The notes beneath the pieces are model-generated. The model made no database searches. It was not told where the DNA came from and saw only the letters and a list, made by a program, of their open reading frames with translations. This document shows, in pieces, positions 17,042-25,939 of a stretch of 64,000 bases of DNA. The stretch comes from JADKCL01 sp031415375 (GTDB taxonomy: Bacteria; Bacteroidota; Bacteroidia; J057; JADKCL01). Positions within the stretch are counted from its first letter, which is position 1; each line of letters starts with the position of its first letter. The position numbers and the translations under genes are program-made. The stretch lies in NCBI GenBank assembly GCA_031415375.1, contig JANORP010000206.1, positions 9,108 to 73,107 on the forward strand, read 5' to 3'.

Positions 17042-17281
17042 TGGCACAAGAAAAGAAAATTTGGCCAGACAAGGAAACGTGACCTCCCATCGCAGCCCAA
17101 AACGGCCAGCCAAGGCTCTTGAATATTCTGCGCAGCAGCCATCGGAATCGGCCTCCACCGATAAAATCCTGAAACTCGCAAAAATCCTGCCCTAATTTTT
17201 GCATATAATCACCCTCCAATATTCACTAGATTTACACTCGAATCGAATCCCTGAAGAGGGGATAGCACGGATAACTCAAAA

Positions 17282-19573
17282 TTGAAAGGAATACGCAACA
17301 TACTTTGCTTGCTTTTGGGTCTAGCCTTGTGGGCACCCAGCATGATGGCCCAAGACGAAGGACTCGTTGCCCCAGTCTATGGCTGGCATGCCTATACCAG
17401 CCACAGGGCCGTCTTTGAGATCGCCATTGCGGGCGACTCGGCCTACGCCATCACTGCTGGCGGCCTTATCCTACACAACCTCAACACTGGGGTCAACAAA
17501 GTTTTCACCACCGTCGAGGGCCTGAGCAGCACCGATCCATCGGCAGTGTACTATGAGCCAACCTCCAAAAAAGTGTTTGTCGGCTTCAAAGATGGCAGCA
17601 TCAATTATTTTGACCCTGATGGATTCGTCCATATCATCACCGACATCGAACGCAACGGACAATTTACATCCAAGCGGATCAACCATTTTTTCTCGCTCGA
17701 CGGTTTGCTCTACATCGCGACCGATTTTGGTGTCGTCGTCTATGACATCGACGCCAAGGAAACAAAATATTCTGTGACCAAGATTGCCGCAAACCCAACT
17801 GCGAGCTTCGTAAGTGCAGTCACCGCAACACAAGGTCGCCTATGGATCGCCATGGGCTCACGCGGTATTTGGTCTGCCGATATGGGCAACGCTAACCTGA
17901 GCCAGCCCAGTCTATGGCAACAAGCATCGGGCCTCTCTGGCCTCTCGCTCGGCAACAGCCTCAATATTTGCAGCAACAAAGGGGTTTTATTTGCCCAGGT
18001 GGGTGACACGATCTTTCAAAAGCAGCCCAATCAAAACTGGGCGACCAGCACATTCCCCATAGAGAATTGGAACTATTTCAATGCCTCCAACGGCAATGTT
18101 TACGGCACCTTCAGGCGCTCTGGATTTGTGATCAGGTATGCCGACGGTAACACGATCGTGGACTCGACCTACGGCAAAATCAAATGCGTCGCCGTCGCCA
18201 AGTATGGAGACGCTGTGATTGGCGACAGCCTCGAAGGCTTGGAAAGAATCCAATTTGGCGTCGGGTTTTCACGGATCGGCCCTGCCTGCCCACGCAACAA
18301 CAATGTAGAGGACATCGCCTCTGCAGGCGGCGAACTCTACATCGCCCCCAAAGGGCGCTCTGGAAGCTCTAGCCGCGCATACGACAAGAGTGGCGTCCCA
18401 TTCTTTGACCTGCACAAAGACGGCTGGAAAGTGCTTGACTACATCGATGGCCCGCTCACCGATGTCTATCAAGACTTCTATTGCCTCACCATCGACTCTG
18501 CCACGGGCCGATGCTTTGTGGGTTCTTGGGGAGAAGGCATCATCGAGTTGCTGCATGGGGAATATGTGCGAAGCTATACTGCAAGCAATTCTGGACTCCA
18601 TCTCGGCCTCACGGGCCACTTGGTGAGCGGGCTCGAATTTGACGAAGCTGGCAATCTTTGGATCAGCCAGTTTCTCAACGATTTCCCCCTGCAATGCCTC
18701 ACCCCCGAAGGCGTATGGCATTCCTTCGCCAGCCCATCGACCCTCAATCCGCTGGGACTCACCCTCGACGAACTCGGCAACAAGTGGCTTATCAGTTCAG
18801 GTGTTGGCATCGCGGTCTTCAACGACAACTACACGCCCGCAGACCCAAGAGACGATCAATGGAAGACACTCAATACCAGCTATGGTCAGGGTTCATTGCC
18901 CAACAATACGGTCTATTGCATCGCCCAAGACCATGACTTGCAAATCTGGATTGGCACAAGTGAAGGCGTCACAATCATGTATGACCCAAGTTTGCTCTTT
19001 ACCAATGACTTTCAAGATGCAGCCTGCCCCATCATCGAGGGTTATTGCCTCTTTCGCGATCAGCAGGTCAATGACATCGCCGTCGATGGTTACAACCGCA
19101 AATGGATCGCCACTGAAAACGGGGTCTTTTTGGTCAATCTCGATGGCACATCCTTACTCAAGCATTTCACTGTCGCCAACTCACCCCTGCTCGACGACGA
19201 TGTAAAAACCGTCGCTGTCGATCCTAGCACAGGCGAGGTGTTTTTTGGCACCGCCAAAGGGGTCATCAGCTACATTGGCGACGCCATCGCTGGGCAGTTA
19301 GATGCAGAGAACCTCTATGCATATCCCAATCCAGCATTTGTGGATCAAGAAACACCCGTCATGATCAAGGGCATGCGCAGATATTCCAAAGTCAAAATCG
19401 CTACGGCCTCTGGCAGGCTGGTGCGTGAATTGGACTCTCAAGGTGGCGAGGTTCCTTGGGATCTCAACGACGCATTTGGCAACCGCATCGTGCCAGGCAT
19501 ATATTTGATGATGGTTTCAGACCCCGAAGGGAATGGCGCTGGCATTGCAAAAATCGCGATACTTGAAAAATAA
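17282..19573 (+). CDS. porZ: PorZ-like two-component-type beta-propeller protein (copy 1)
   Basis: The 763-residue exported protein has a signal peptide (LCLLLGLALWAPSMMAQ). Residues ~30-670 form two stacked beta-propellers of the two-component-regulator type, seen in blades such as GGLILHNLNTGVNKVFTTVE, FGVVVYDIDAKETKYSVT and TENGVFLVNLDGTSLLKHFT. The C-terminus (from about residue 680: YAYPNPAFV, then KVKIATASGRLVREL and GIYLMMVSDPEG) is a FlgD-like/T9SS-type sorting domain. PorZ is the T9SS sortase-complex component that delivers anionic LPS to PorU. The start is TTG 17282; no in-frame ATG keeps the signal peptide. The next gene is a paralog, 4 bp away. Confidence 0.85.
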   Translation: MKGIRNILCLLLGLALWAPSMMAQDEGLVAPVYGWHAYTSHRAVFEIAIAGDSAYAITAGGLILHNLNTGVNKVFTTVEGLSSTDPSAVYYEPTSKKVFVGFKDGSINYFDPDGFVHIITDIERNGQFTSKRINHFFSLDGLLYIATDFGVVVYDIDAKETKYSVTKIAANPTASFVSAVTATQGRLWIAMGSRGIWSADMGNANLSQPSLWQQASGLSGLSLGNSLNICSNKGVLFAQVGDTIFQKQPNQNWATSTFPIENWNYFNASNGNVYGTFRRSGFVIRYADGNTIVDSTYGKIKCVAVAKYGDAVIGDSLEGLERIQFGVGFSRIGPACPRNNNVEDIASAGGELYIAPKGRSGSSSRAYDKSGVPFFDLHKDGWKVLDYIDGPLTDVYQDFYCLTIDSATGRCFVGSWGEGIIELLHGEYVRSYTASNSGLHLGLTGHLVSGLEFDEAGNLWISQFLNDFPLQCLTPEGVWHSFASPSTLNPLGLTLDELGNKWLISSGVGIAVFNDNYTPADPRDDQWKTLNTSYGQGSLPNNTVYCIAQDHDLQIWIGTSEGVTIMYDPSLLFTNDFQDAACPIIEGYCLFRDQQVNDIAVDGYNRKWIATENGVFLVNLDGTSLLKHFTVANSPLLDDDVKTVAVDPSTGEVFFGTAKGVISYIGDAIAGQLDAENLYAYPNPAFVDQETPVMIKGMRRYSKVKIATASGRLVRELDSQGGEVPWDLNDAFGNRIVPGIYLMMVSDPEGNGAGIAKIAILEK

Positions 19574-19577
19574 GCAC

Positions 19578-21911
19578 ATGAGAATGAAGGACAGCCGTCC
19601 ATACGCACTTGCAATTGCTCACGTCTGGAGAGAAATGTCCTTGCTGGTGCTCATCGGACTCGGGCTAGCGATGCCCGGTTTTGCACAGCGCATCGCTCCC
19701 GTGGGGGCGTGGACAGCCTATCCGAGCCACAACAGCCCCAAGCAACTGGCCAAGGTTGGCGATGTCTTTTTTGCCATTTCCCCCGGCGGCTTGTTTACCT
19801 ATGACCGCGTCACCAAAAAGACGAAGTCCTACTCCACCGTCGAAGGGATGAGCCAAGTCGATCCGACGGCGATCTACCACGACGAGCGCTCAGGCAAGAC
19901 CTTTATTGGCTTCAGCGATGGCATGCTCAATGTCTGCACCAATCCCGACGATGGCTTCGATTTCATCTCCGACATCCAGCGGTCATTGCTTTTCACAACC
20001 AAATCGGTCAACAAGCTGACCTCCTCTGGCAAGTTTCTTTACATTGCCACCGAGTTTGGTGTGGTCATCTACGACATCGATCAGGACGAAACGCGCTCCA
20101 CGATCACGAAGATCGGCGACAATCCGTCGGGCGTGGCCGTGCGCGACTTGATCTTGGCAGGCGACTCCATCTATGCAGCCATGGACAACCATGGAATCTG
20201 GCGTGCAGCCATTGCGAGTACCAACCTGACCCTCCCCTCGGCATGGACAGAGGTCACTGGCCACAATGGCCTCAGCCGTGGCGACTGCCGCCTGCTCGCA
20301 AAGACCACTCTCGCCAGTTATGCCCAAATCGGCGACACCATTTTTCAACGCAACGGCGGTATTGGTCCCTGGACCATGGCCCCCATACCCAATCAGAAAT
20401 GGTCGGCCATGACAGGCTGGGGCGGCTACCTCGCCCTCATCTACAGCACCGTCCTGCGCGTGGTCGAACCCAATGGCACTCAATACCTCGCCTTTGTGCG
20501 CGGCAAGCTCTCTTCTAGCTACGTCGATTCATCGATGGTCTTGACTGGCGATAGCGTCAACGGACTCAGCATCTGGCTCGGTGCCACAGACTCCTTTGAA
20601 ACCGCCTTTCCTGCCGGGCCCTACAACAACAAGGTGACCGCAATGGCGGCTGGAAACCAAGAATTTTATGTCGCCCCAGAAGGCAAGGCAGGCTCATCGG
20701 CTCCCGCAGGCAATGTCGATGGCTTCTGGAACTATCGCCCACAAGAGGGCTGGCACAGATTCAACTATGACGATGAACTCTCGCGCGACTCTGTATGGGC
20801 CGAGTTTGCACGCTGCACCTACCATGTGAAAGACAGCGTGTGTTACATGGGTAGTTGGAACCACGGGGTCATTCGCCTCAAGGCGGGCAAGATCACCCAC
20901 GTCTGGACACCGATGAACTCCAAGCTCAACAATGGGATCGGGAACTCCATCAGAATCAGTGGACTCACCGTCGATAAAGATGAAAACGTGTGGGCAACAG
21001 GTATCGTCGCCGACTATAACCTCAATGTGTTTAGCTCGGCAGATTCCATTTGGCATCCCTACTCCATCCCCGGCATGTATCCCATCGGCATCGTGATCGA
21101 CGACTATGGCAATAAGTGGATCAACAATCAAGGCAATGGACTTACCGTGTTCAATGAAAACGGAACCTTTACCGTCGCCACCGACGACAAGGTCAAGAAT
21201 CTCACCACCGAGACTGGCCGTGGTGGATTGCCCAACAACACCGTCTATGCCCTCGCAAAAGACCTCAAGGGCCAGATTTGGGTCGGCACACTTGAAGGGA
21301 TCGCCGTCTTCGCCAACCCCAGTGCCGTCTTCAACGCCACATTTGCCGATGCAAGCTGCCCAGTGATCGAAGGCTATTGCCTCTTGCGGGATCAAAAGGT
21401 CAATACCATCGCCGTCGATGGCGCCAATCGGAAATGGATCGGCACCAACAACGGCCTTTTTCTCGTCAATCCGCAAGGAAACAAGCTCTTGCAGCACTTC
21501 ACCACCGAGAATAGCCCGCTCTTTAGCGACCAGATACAAGAATTGCAGATCGACCAGCAGACTGGGGAGATCTTTATCGGCACCGCAAGCGGCATCGTGA
21601 GCCTCATGGGCGAGGCCATCGGCGGCAAATCCACCAGTGACAGTCTCTACGTCTATCCCAATCCCGTTCAAGGTGACTACGACGGCTTGATCGCTATCAC
21701 AGGCTCCTTCAAAGACGTCGAGGTCAAGATCACCACCGTCTCAGGCAGACTCGTGCGCGCCATCAATGCGCTCGGCGGGCAGGCCATGTGGGATGGCAAA
21801 GACACCGATGGCAACCGCGTCACCCCCGGCATCTATCTCGCGATGGTCGCCGACAAAGAAGGCAAAAATGCAGGCATTGCCAAGTTTGTAATGCTTGAAA
21901 TCAATCCATGA
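19578..21911 (+). CDS. porZ: PorZ-like beta-propeller protein (copy 2, tandem paralog)
   Basis: From ATG 19578, 4 bp after the first copy's stop, the protein has 777 residues. It repeats the architecture of copy 1: a signal-like N-terminal helix (LLVLIGLGLAMPGFAQ), two propellers with closely matching blades (FGVVIYDIDQDETRSTIT, TNNGLFLVNPQGNKLLQHFT), and a FlgD-like C-terminal domain (VYPNPVQGDYDG, KITTVSGRLVRA, GIYLAMVADKEG). Most Bacteroidota carry one PorZ, so this is a tandem duplication that has diverged. The downstream gene overlaps its stop by 4 bp (ATGA), so the operon continues into recO. Which copy keeps the classical role cannot be told by eye. Confidence 0.85.
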   Translation: MRMKDSRPYALAIAHVWREMSLLVLIGLGLAMPGFAQRIAPVGAWTAYPSHNSPKQLAKVGDVFFAISPGGLFTYDRVTKKTKSYSTVEGMSQVDPTAIYHDERSGKTFIGFSDGMLNVCTNPDDGFDFISDIQRSLLFTTKSVNKLTSSGKFLYIATEFGVVIYDIDQDETRSTITKIGDNPSGVAVRDLILAGDSIYAAMDNHGIWRAAIASTNLTLPSAWTEVTGHNGLSRGDCRLLAKTTLASYAQIGDTIFQRNGGIGPWTMAPIPNQKWSAMTGWGGYLALIYSTVLRVVEPNGTQYLAFVRGKLSSSYVDSSMVLTGDSVNGLSIWLGATDSFETAFPAGPYNNKVTAMAAGNQEFYVAPEGKAGSSAPAGNVDGFWNYRPQEGWHRFNYDDELSRDSVWAEFARCTYHVKDSVCYMGSWNHGVIRLKAGKITHVWTPMNSKLNNGIGNSIRISGLTVDKDENVWATGIVADYNLNVFSSADSIWHPYSIPGMYPIGIVIDDYGNKWINNQGNGLTVFNENGTFTVATDDKVKNLTTETGRGGLPNNTVYALAKDLKGQIWVGTLEGIAVFANPSAVFNATFADASCPVIEGYCLLRDQKVNTIAVDGANRKWIGTNNGLFLVNPQGNKLLQHFTTENSPLFSDQIQELQIDQQTGEIFIGTASGIVSLMGEAIGGKSTSDSLYVYPNPVQGDYDGLIAITGSFKDVEVKITTVSGRLVRAINALGGQAMWDGKDTDGNRVTPGIYLAMVADKEGKNAGIAKFVMLEINP

Positions 21912-22489
21912 AACTCTTCTTCCTCAGCGCTGACAACCTCCGCAACGGCCCCCTGATCAAGGATCTGGTGTACAACTACAAAAAATTGGGCAAGAGCATC
22001 ATCTTGCACGACCATTTTGGCAGCGTTGCAGACACCCGATTTGTGACCAAGCGCATTTCTGCCCTCATGAGCGAAGAGATGATTGTGAACAATGCCTTCT
22101 CGGGCGACCAGCGAAGCATCTTGTCGCTTGTGGATGGCCATGTCCTGGTCAGAGTAGAATTTTTGAAGGAAGCTTTACACAACGTCGATCTCATCATACT
22201 CAATCCACTCGGCTTGCAAGGGGACACGATCACGCAATTGGATCCAGCCCAAGTGCTCGCTCAATTGCGCCGCGACCTTGACATCACAGACATCTACATT
22301 TTCCCAAAAAACGTGCGCTCACCCCTCGTTGCACAGCGGCGCTATTTTGCGACAACCCAAGACATCGCCCCCTTGCGGGATGCCTATGAAGAGGAATCCA
22401 CAGTGCTGGATTTCGCAGAGAAAATGCTTCCCGTAGTGCTTGCTGCTCCTGGAAATTTCAAACCGTCTGGCCACCTAGTGGTGCCATGA
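21908..22489 (+). CDS. Conserved hypothetical protein between porZ and recO
   Basis: The 193-residue soluble protein begins MKLFFLSADNLRNGPLIKDL. It has alternating hydrophobic strands and helices (KSIILHDHFG, VDLIILNPLG, DIYIFPKN) like a Rossmann-type or amino-acid-kinase-like fold, with no catalytic motif I recognise. It overlaps porZ copy 2 by 4 bp and recO by 4 bp, so it is translationally coupled to both. The context suggests a conserved operon; no function can be given. Confidence 0.75.
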   Translation: MKLFFLSADNLRNGPLIKDLVYNYKKLGKSIILHDHFGSVADTRFVTKRISALMSEEMIVNNAFSGDQRSILSLVDGHVLVRVEFLKEALHNVDLIILNPLGLQGDTITQLDPAQVLAQLRRDLDITDIYIFPKNVRSPLVAQRRYFATTQDIAPLRDAYEEESTVLDFAEKMLPVVLAAPGNFKPSGHLVVP

Positions 22490-23202
22490 TACGCAAGACC
22501 GAGGCCATCGTGCTCAACACACGCAAGTTTGGCGATACCAGCCTGATATGCACCATGTACACCCGCAACTACGGTCGCCGCAACTTCCTCATCAAGGGTT
22601 ACCGCAGCACAAGAGCACGCAAGCGCCACAGCTACTTTCAGCCGATGAGCATTCTCGACGTGGTCTATTACCACAAAGACACGCGGGACTTGCAGCTCAT
22701 CACCGAGACCAGCAACCGCTTTTTTCTCGAAACCTTGCAGACCGACCCCATCAAAATCACGCTCGGCATGGTTGTGATCGAGCTGTTTCACCATACCGTA
22801 CAAGAAGAGGAGCCCAATTTTCCTTTGTTTGAATTTCTGGGCAGGATTTTGGTGGAATTGGATCGTCGCGAAGGGCATTTGATCCATATCTTCCTCTATT
22901 ACCTGGTACAACTGAGCAATTACCTCGGCTTTTTTCCCAGCGACCTCGTCGAAAACCCTGGTTTACCCATCCACTTCGACGTTCGCAACGGCATTTTGGA
23001 GAATGGCCACATCGCCGACGTGGGCGCGAGCCTCGCCCTCGCCTTTGCCCGCACGGAAATTGAACATTGCCATGAAATACCAGTGACCCAAGGCGGCAAA
23101 AACGAGCTCATCGCCGCGATGATGGAATATTATCAAGTCCATGTCGAGGGCTTCAAAGTGCCGTCGAGCCTCGCTGTGTTTCAGGAGGTGTTTGGGGGGT
23201 AG
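22486..23202 (+). CDS. recO: DNA repair protein RecO
   Basis: The 238-residue protein is of normal RecO length. The N-terminal OB-fold is recognisable from MIRKTEAIVLNTRKFGDTSL, MYTRNYGRRNFLIKGYRS and YYHKDTRDLQLITE. The remainder is the helical RecO domain. Bacteroidota RecO often lacks the zinc-binding cysteines, as here. RecO loads RecA on SSB-coated single-strand DNA with RecR. It is the last gene of the porZ-porZ-hypothetical-recO operon and starts with an ATGA overlap. Confidence 0.92.
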   Translation: MIRKTEAIVLNTRKFGDTSLICTMYTRNYGRRNFLIKGYRSTRARKRHSYFQPMSILDVVYYHKDTRDLQLITETSNRFFLETLQTDPIKITLGMVVIELFHHTVQEEEPNFPLFEFLGRILVELDRREGHLIHIFLYYLVQLSNYLGFFPSDLVENPGLPIHFDVRNGILENGHIADVGASLALAFARTEIEHCHEIPVTQGGKNELIAAMMEYYQVHVEGFKVPSSLAVFQEVFGG

Positions 23203-23264
23203 GGGAAATTTGATATTGGTATCTTCCTCTTCCTGAAGATCCCCTAAGCCTTACAAAGCCACCC

Positions 23265-25355
23265 TCAATACCCCAACAACCGCCCGATCTCCACGCCCAC
23301 CTTGTCCGCATTCGGCAACATTAAGCCCTCGAGTGTCGAATTCAAGGGAATGCAAGGCAAGATCTCGGAACCGATCGCATTTACCGGCGCATCCAAAAAT
23401 TGGAACAATTCTGCTGAGATGCGGCCGGCGAGGGATTGGGCAAATGAATTCTCGATGACTTCCTCAGTGAGCAAAAGGGCCTTGCCGTGGAGCTTAACGC
23501 GCTCGCAGACCATTTCCCAATCGTAGGGTTGCAGGCTCCGCAAGTCGAGGACCTCGACGCGGCCCGGGAAAGACGCCTTGATGGCATTTTTGGCCCAGTG
23601 GACGCCCATGCCGTAGGTGATCACGACACAGCTCTCGCCCTTGTCGATCGCCTCCTCGGTGGCATGCAGATAGACGCGTGCCTTGCCGATTGGCACGATG
23701 TAATCGTCGTCGGGTTCCACGCAGCGGGCGGCATTGGAGCCAGGCACCTTGCCCCAATACAATCCTTTGTGCTCAAAAATGACCACCGGATTGGGGTCGA
23801 GGAAAGCCGCTTTGAAGAGGCCCTTCATGTCGGCAGCATTGGATGGATAGACGACTTTGATGCCCTTGATCGTGACGATGGCCGACTCGACACTGGAGCT
23901 GTGAAACGGTCCGCCGCTGCCGTATGCACCGATCGGCACCCGCAGCAGCATCTGGACAGGCCATTTGCCATTGCTCAGGTAGCAGGAACGGCTCACCTCG
24001 GCATATAATTGGTTCACGCCAGGCCAGATGTAATCGGCAAATTGCACCTCAACCACAGGCTTGAGGCCCACGGCGCTCATGCCCACCGTCGAACCGACGA
24101 TGTAAGCCTCTTGGATCGGCGTGTTGAAGACGCGTGCATCGCCATATTTTTTGGCCAGGGTAGCTGCCTCACGGAATACACCGCCGAGTTCACCGCCCAC
24201 GTCTTGGCCATAGAGCAAGGCCTCTGGGTATTGGGCGAGCATTTGGTCCATGGCATGCAGCGCAGCATCGACCATCGGGATTTCCAGGCCACCGATCGGT
24301 TCGCGCACGCCGACCTCTTCCGTGATCGGCGTCGGGGCAAAGATATGGGTATGCAGATCTGCAAGGCTAGGCTCGGGCTCGAGCAAGGCGCGCTGATAGT
24401 CGGCGGCGACTTGGGCGCGGGCATCGGCCTCGATCTCCAGCAAATTTTCTTCTGAAATCCCGATTTTGAGCAGCTCGTTGCGCAGTTTGGGCCAAGGATC
24501 GTTTTTGGCAGCGGCTTCCAAGTCTTCCTTGGGGCGATACCACTCCTTGCGCACGCCTGAGGTGTGGTGATTGAGCAATGGCACCTCGGCATGGATCAAA
24601 AACGGCCGTCTTTCGCGGCGAATCGTGTCCAGTACCCTTTGGATCGTGTCGTAGCTCTCGATAAAATCACTGCCATCGATGCTGATTGCCTCCAGACCTT
24701 TGAAGCCTTGGGCGAATTCGAAGGCATTTTGGGCCCTTGTCTCGCTGGAATGGGCCGAGATGTCCCATTCATTGTCCTGGATCAGGTAGAGGATCGGCAA
24801 TTGGTTCAAGACGGCCTCTTGAAATGCCTCTGAGACCTCACCCTCTGTCACGGCAGCATCGCCCAATGAGCACACAGCCACCGGCGGTAGGTTGTTGGGA
24901 TCGTTGATGTCCCAATCGGCGAGGCCCGTATCCTCCATGTATTTAAAGCCATGGGCCACGCCGGTCATCGGGATGGCTTGCATCCCTGTCGCCGAGGACT
25001 GATGCGGGATCTTGGGCTTGTCGGCATCGCGCAGGCTCGGGTGCCCATAGTAGGTGCGCCCACCCGAAAACGGGTCGCTCTTGCGGGCCAGCAATTGCAG
25101 CATCAATTGATAAGGCGTCATGCCGATGCCCAGCAAGATCGAGTCGTCGCGGTAATAGGGCGCGACAAAGTCCTGCGGCAGCAATTGCAGGCCCAAGGCA
25201 AGCTGTATGGCCTCGTGACCGCGGGAGGTCGCATGGACATACTTGGCGGCGACGTCTTTGTGGGCCTCATACAGCAAGGTCAATTCCTTGGCCGTACACA
25301 TGAGGCGATAGGCGTCGATCAATACATCCAGCGAGATTCTGACTTTTGTGAGCAT
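23265..25355 (-). CDS. 2-oxoacid dehydrogenase E1, fused alpha and beta subunits
   Basis: From ATG 25355 the protein has 696 residues. The N-terminal ~340 residues match E1-alpha: RGHEAIQLALG, and the thiamine diphosphate/Mg motif SLGDAAVTEGEVSEAF ending in LIQDNEW. The C-terminal ~330 match E1-beta: LLYGQDVGGELGGVF, NTPIQEAYIVGSTVGMSAVG, RVPIGAYGSGGPFHS and the transketolase C-terminal domain (GESCVVITYGMGVHWAKNA). Fused E1 enzymes in Bacteroidota serve branched-chain or acetoin/pyruvate-type 2-oxoacid dehydrogenase complexes. The E2 and E3 genes are not here. An upstream ATG at 25451 adds 32 non-conserved residues and was rejected. Confidence 0.9.
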   Translation of the reverse strand: MLTKVRISLDVLIDAYRLMCTAKELTLLYEAHKDVAAKYVHATSRGHEAIQLALGLQLLPQDFVAPYYRDDSILLGIGMTPYQLMLQLLARKSDPFSGGRTYYGHPSLRDADKPKIPHQSSATGMQAIPMTGVAHGFKYMEDTGLADWDINDPNNLPPVAVCSLGDAAVTEGEVSEAFQEAVLNQLPILYLIQDNEWDISAHSSETRAQNAFEFAQGFKGLEAISIDGSDFIESYDTIQRVLDTIRRERRPFLIHAEVPLLNHHTSGVRKEWYRPKEDLEAAAKNDPWPKLRNELLKIGISEENLLEIEADARAQVAADYQRALLEPEPSLADLHTHIFAPTPITEEVGVREPIGGLEIPMVDAALHAMDQMLAQYPEALLYGQDVGGELGGVFREAATLAKKYGDARVFNTPIQEAYIVGSTVGMSAVGLKPVVEVQFADYIWPGVNQLYAEVSRSCYLSNGKWPVQMLLRVPIGAYGSGGPFHSSSVESAIVTIKGIKVVYPSNAADMKGLFKAAFLDPNPVVIFEHKGLYWGKVPGSNAARCVEPDDDYIVPIGKARVYLHATEEAIDKGESCVVITYGMGVHWAKNAIKASFPGRVEVLDLRSLQPYDWEMVCERVKLHGKALLLTEEVIENSFAQSLAGRISAELFQFLDAPVNAIGSEILPCIPLNSTLEGLMLPNADKVGVEIGRLLGY

Positions 25356-25374
25356 AAAGATCCTTCTAGGGCTG

Positions 25375-25405
25375 TAAAAATAGCACCCGAAGTGGGATTT
25401 GGCAA
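25375..25405 (-). promoter_or_regulatory. Candidate promoter for the E1 gene
   Basis: On the minus strand, TTG (25405-25403), a 20-bp spacer and TATTTTTA (25382-25375) match the Bacteroidota promoter except for the last base of the -7 box. The distance to the ATG at 25355 is 19 bp. Confidence 0.4.
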
Positions 25406-25511
25406 TTGAAATACCCCATTTGACGACGCCTATCAATAATTCCCATGACAAATCTCAACTTTTGGCGGGCCGCCCTTGCCGACATTTGCCTAGACCCCCA
25501 AAAATAAGTGT

Positions 25512-25880
25512 ATGCCCAATCTCAATCAGTTGCATCAAGAACATACTACTTGGATCGGCCAATTGGATTTTTTCCAGGATGAGATCAAGTTTTTTCAAAA
25601 CAAGCTGTTCACAATGATCTTGGAAAATGACCACTCCCTGATCACAGAGGAGCATGTCGAGGAATACCGCGAATTATTTTTCCTGAATCTCAAGCGCATC
25701 GACGACTTGCGCCATCTCATCTTGCGCCACGAGATGATGATCAAACGCGAGGGTCGCGAGAGTTTTGACAAGAACCATGACCACGACCATGTCGCCGTGA
25801 GCATGGCCCATGTCGAGACGTCCCTCATGGACTTGCGCAAGCGCTTCAAGGCATTTGCGGCACACCATGTCGGCGAATGA
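25512..25880 (+). CDS. Small helical/coiled-coil hypothetical protein
   Basis: The 122-residue protein is charged and almost wholly helical by composition. It has long amphipathic helices (TTWIGQLDFFQDEIKFFQNK, EYRELFFLNLKRIDDLRHLI) and a His/Asp-rich patch (KNHDHDHVAVSMAHVE) that could bind metal. It has no signal peptide or membrane helix. It lies between the divergent E1 gene and the M61 peptidase. I do not recognise the family, but the coding bias is good. Confidence 0.65.
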   Translation: MPNLNQLHQEHTTWIGQLDFFQDEIKFFQNKLFTMILENDHSLITEEHVEEYRELFFLNLKRIDDLRHLILRHEMMIKREGRESFDKNHDHDHVAVSMAHVETSLMDLRKRFKAFAAHHVGE

Positions 25881-25939
25881 TCGCCTGATCACATTGGGCG
25901 ATCTCGTTGCGCATGCCTGATTTTCCGTAACTTCATGGC

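Noticed and set aside
20694..21671. A 325-codon minus-strand frame inside porZ copy 2
   Set aside because: Antisense shadow of a clear propeller protein; composition rich in Asp, Gly and Val from third-position bias.
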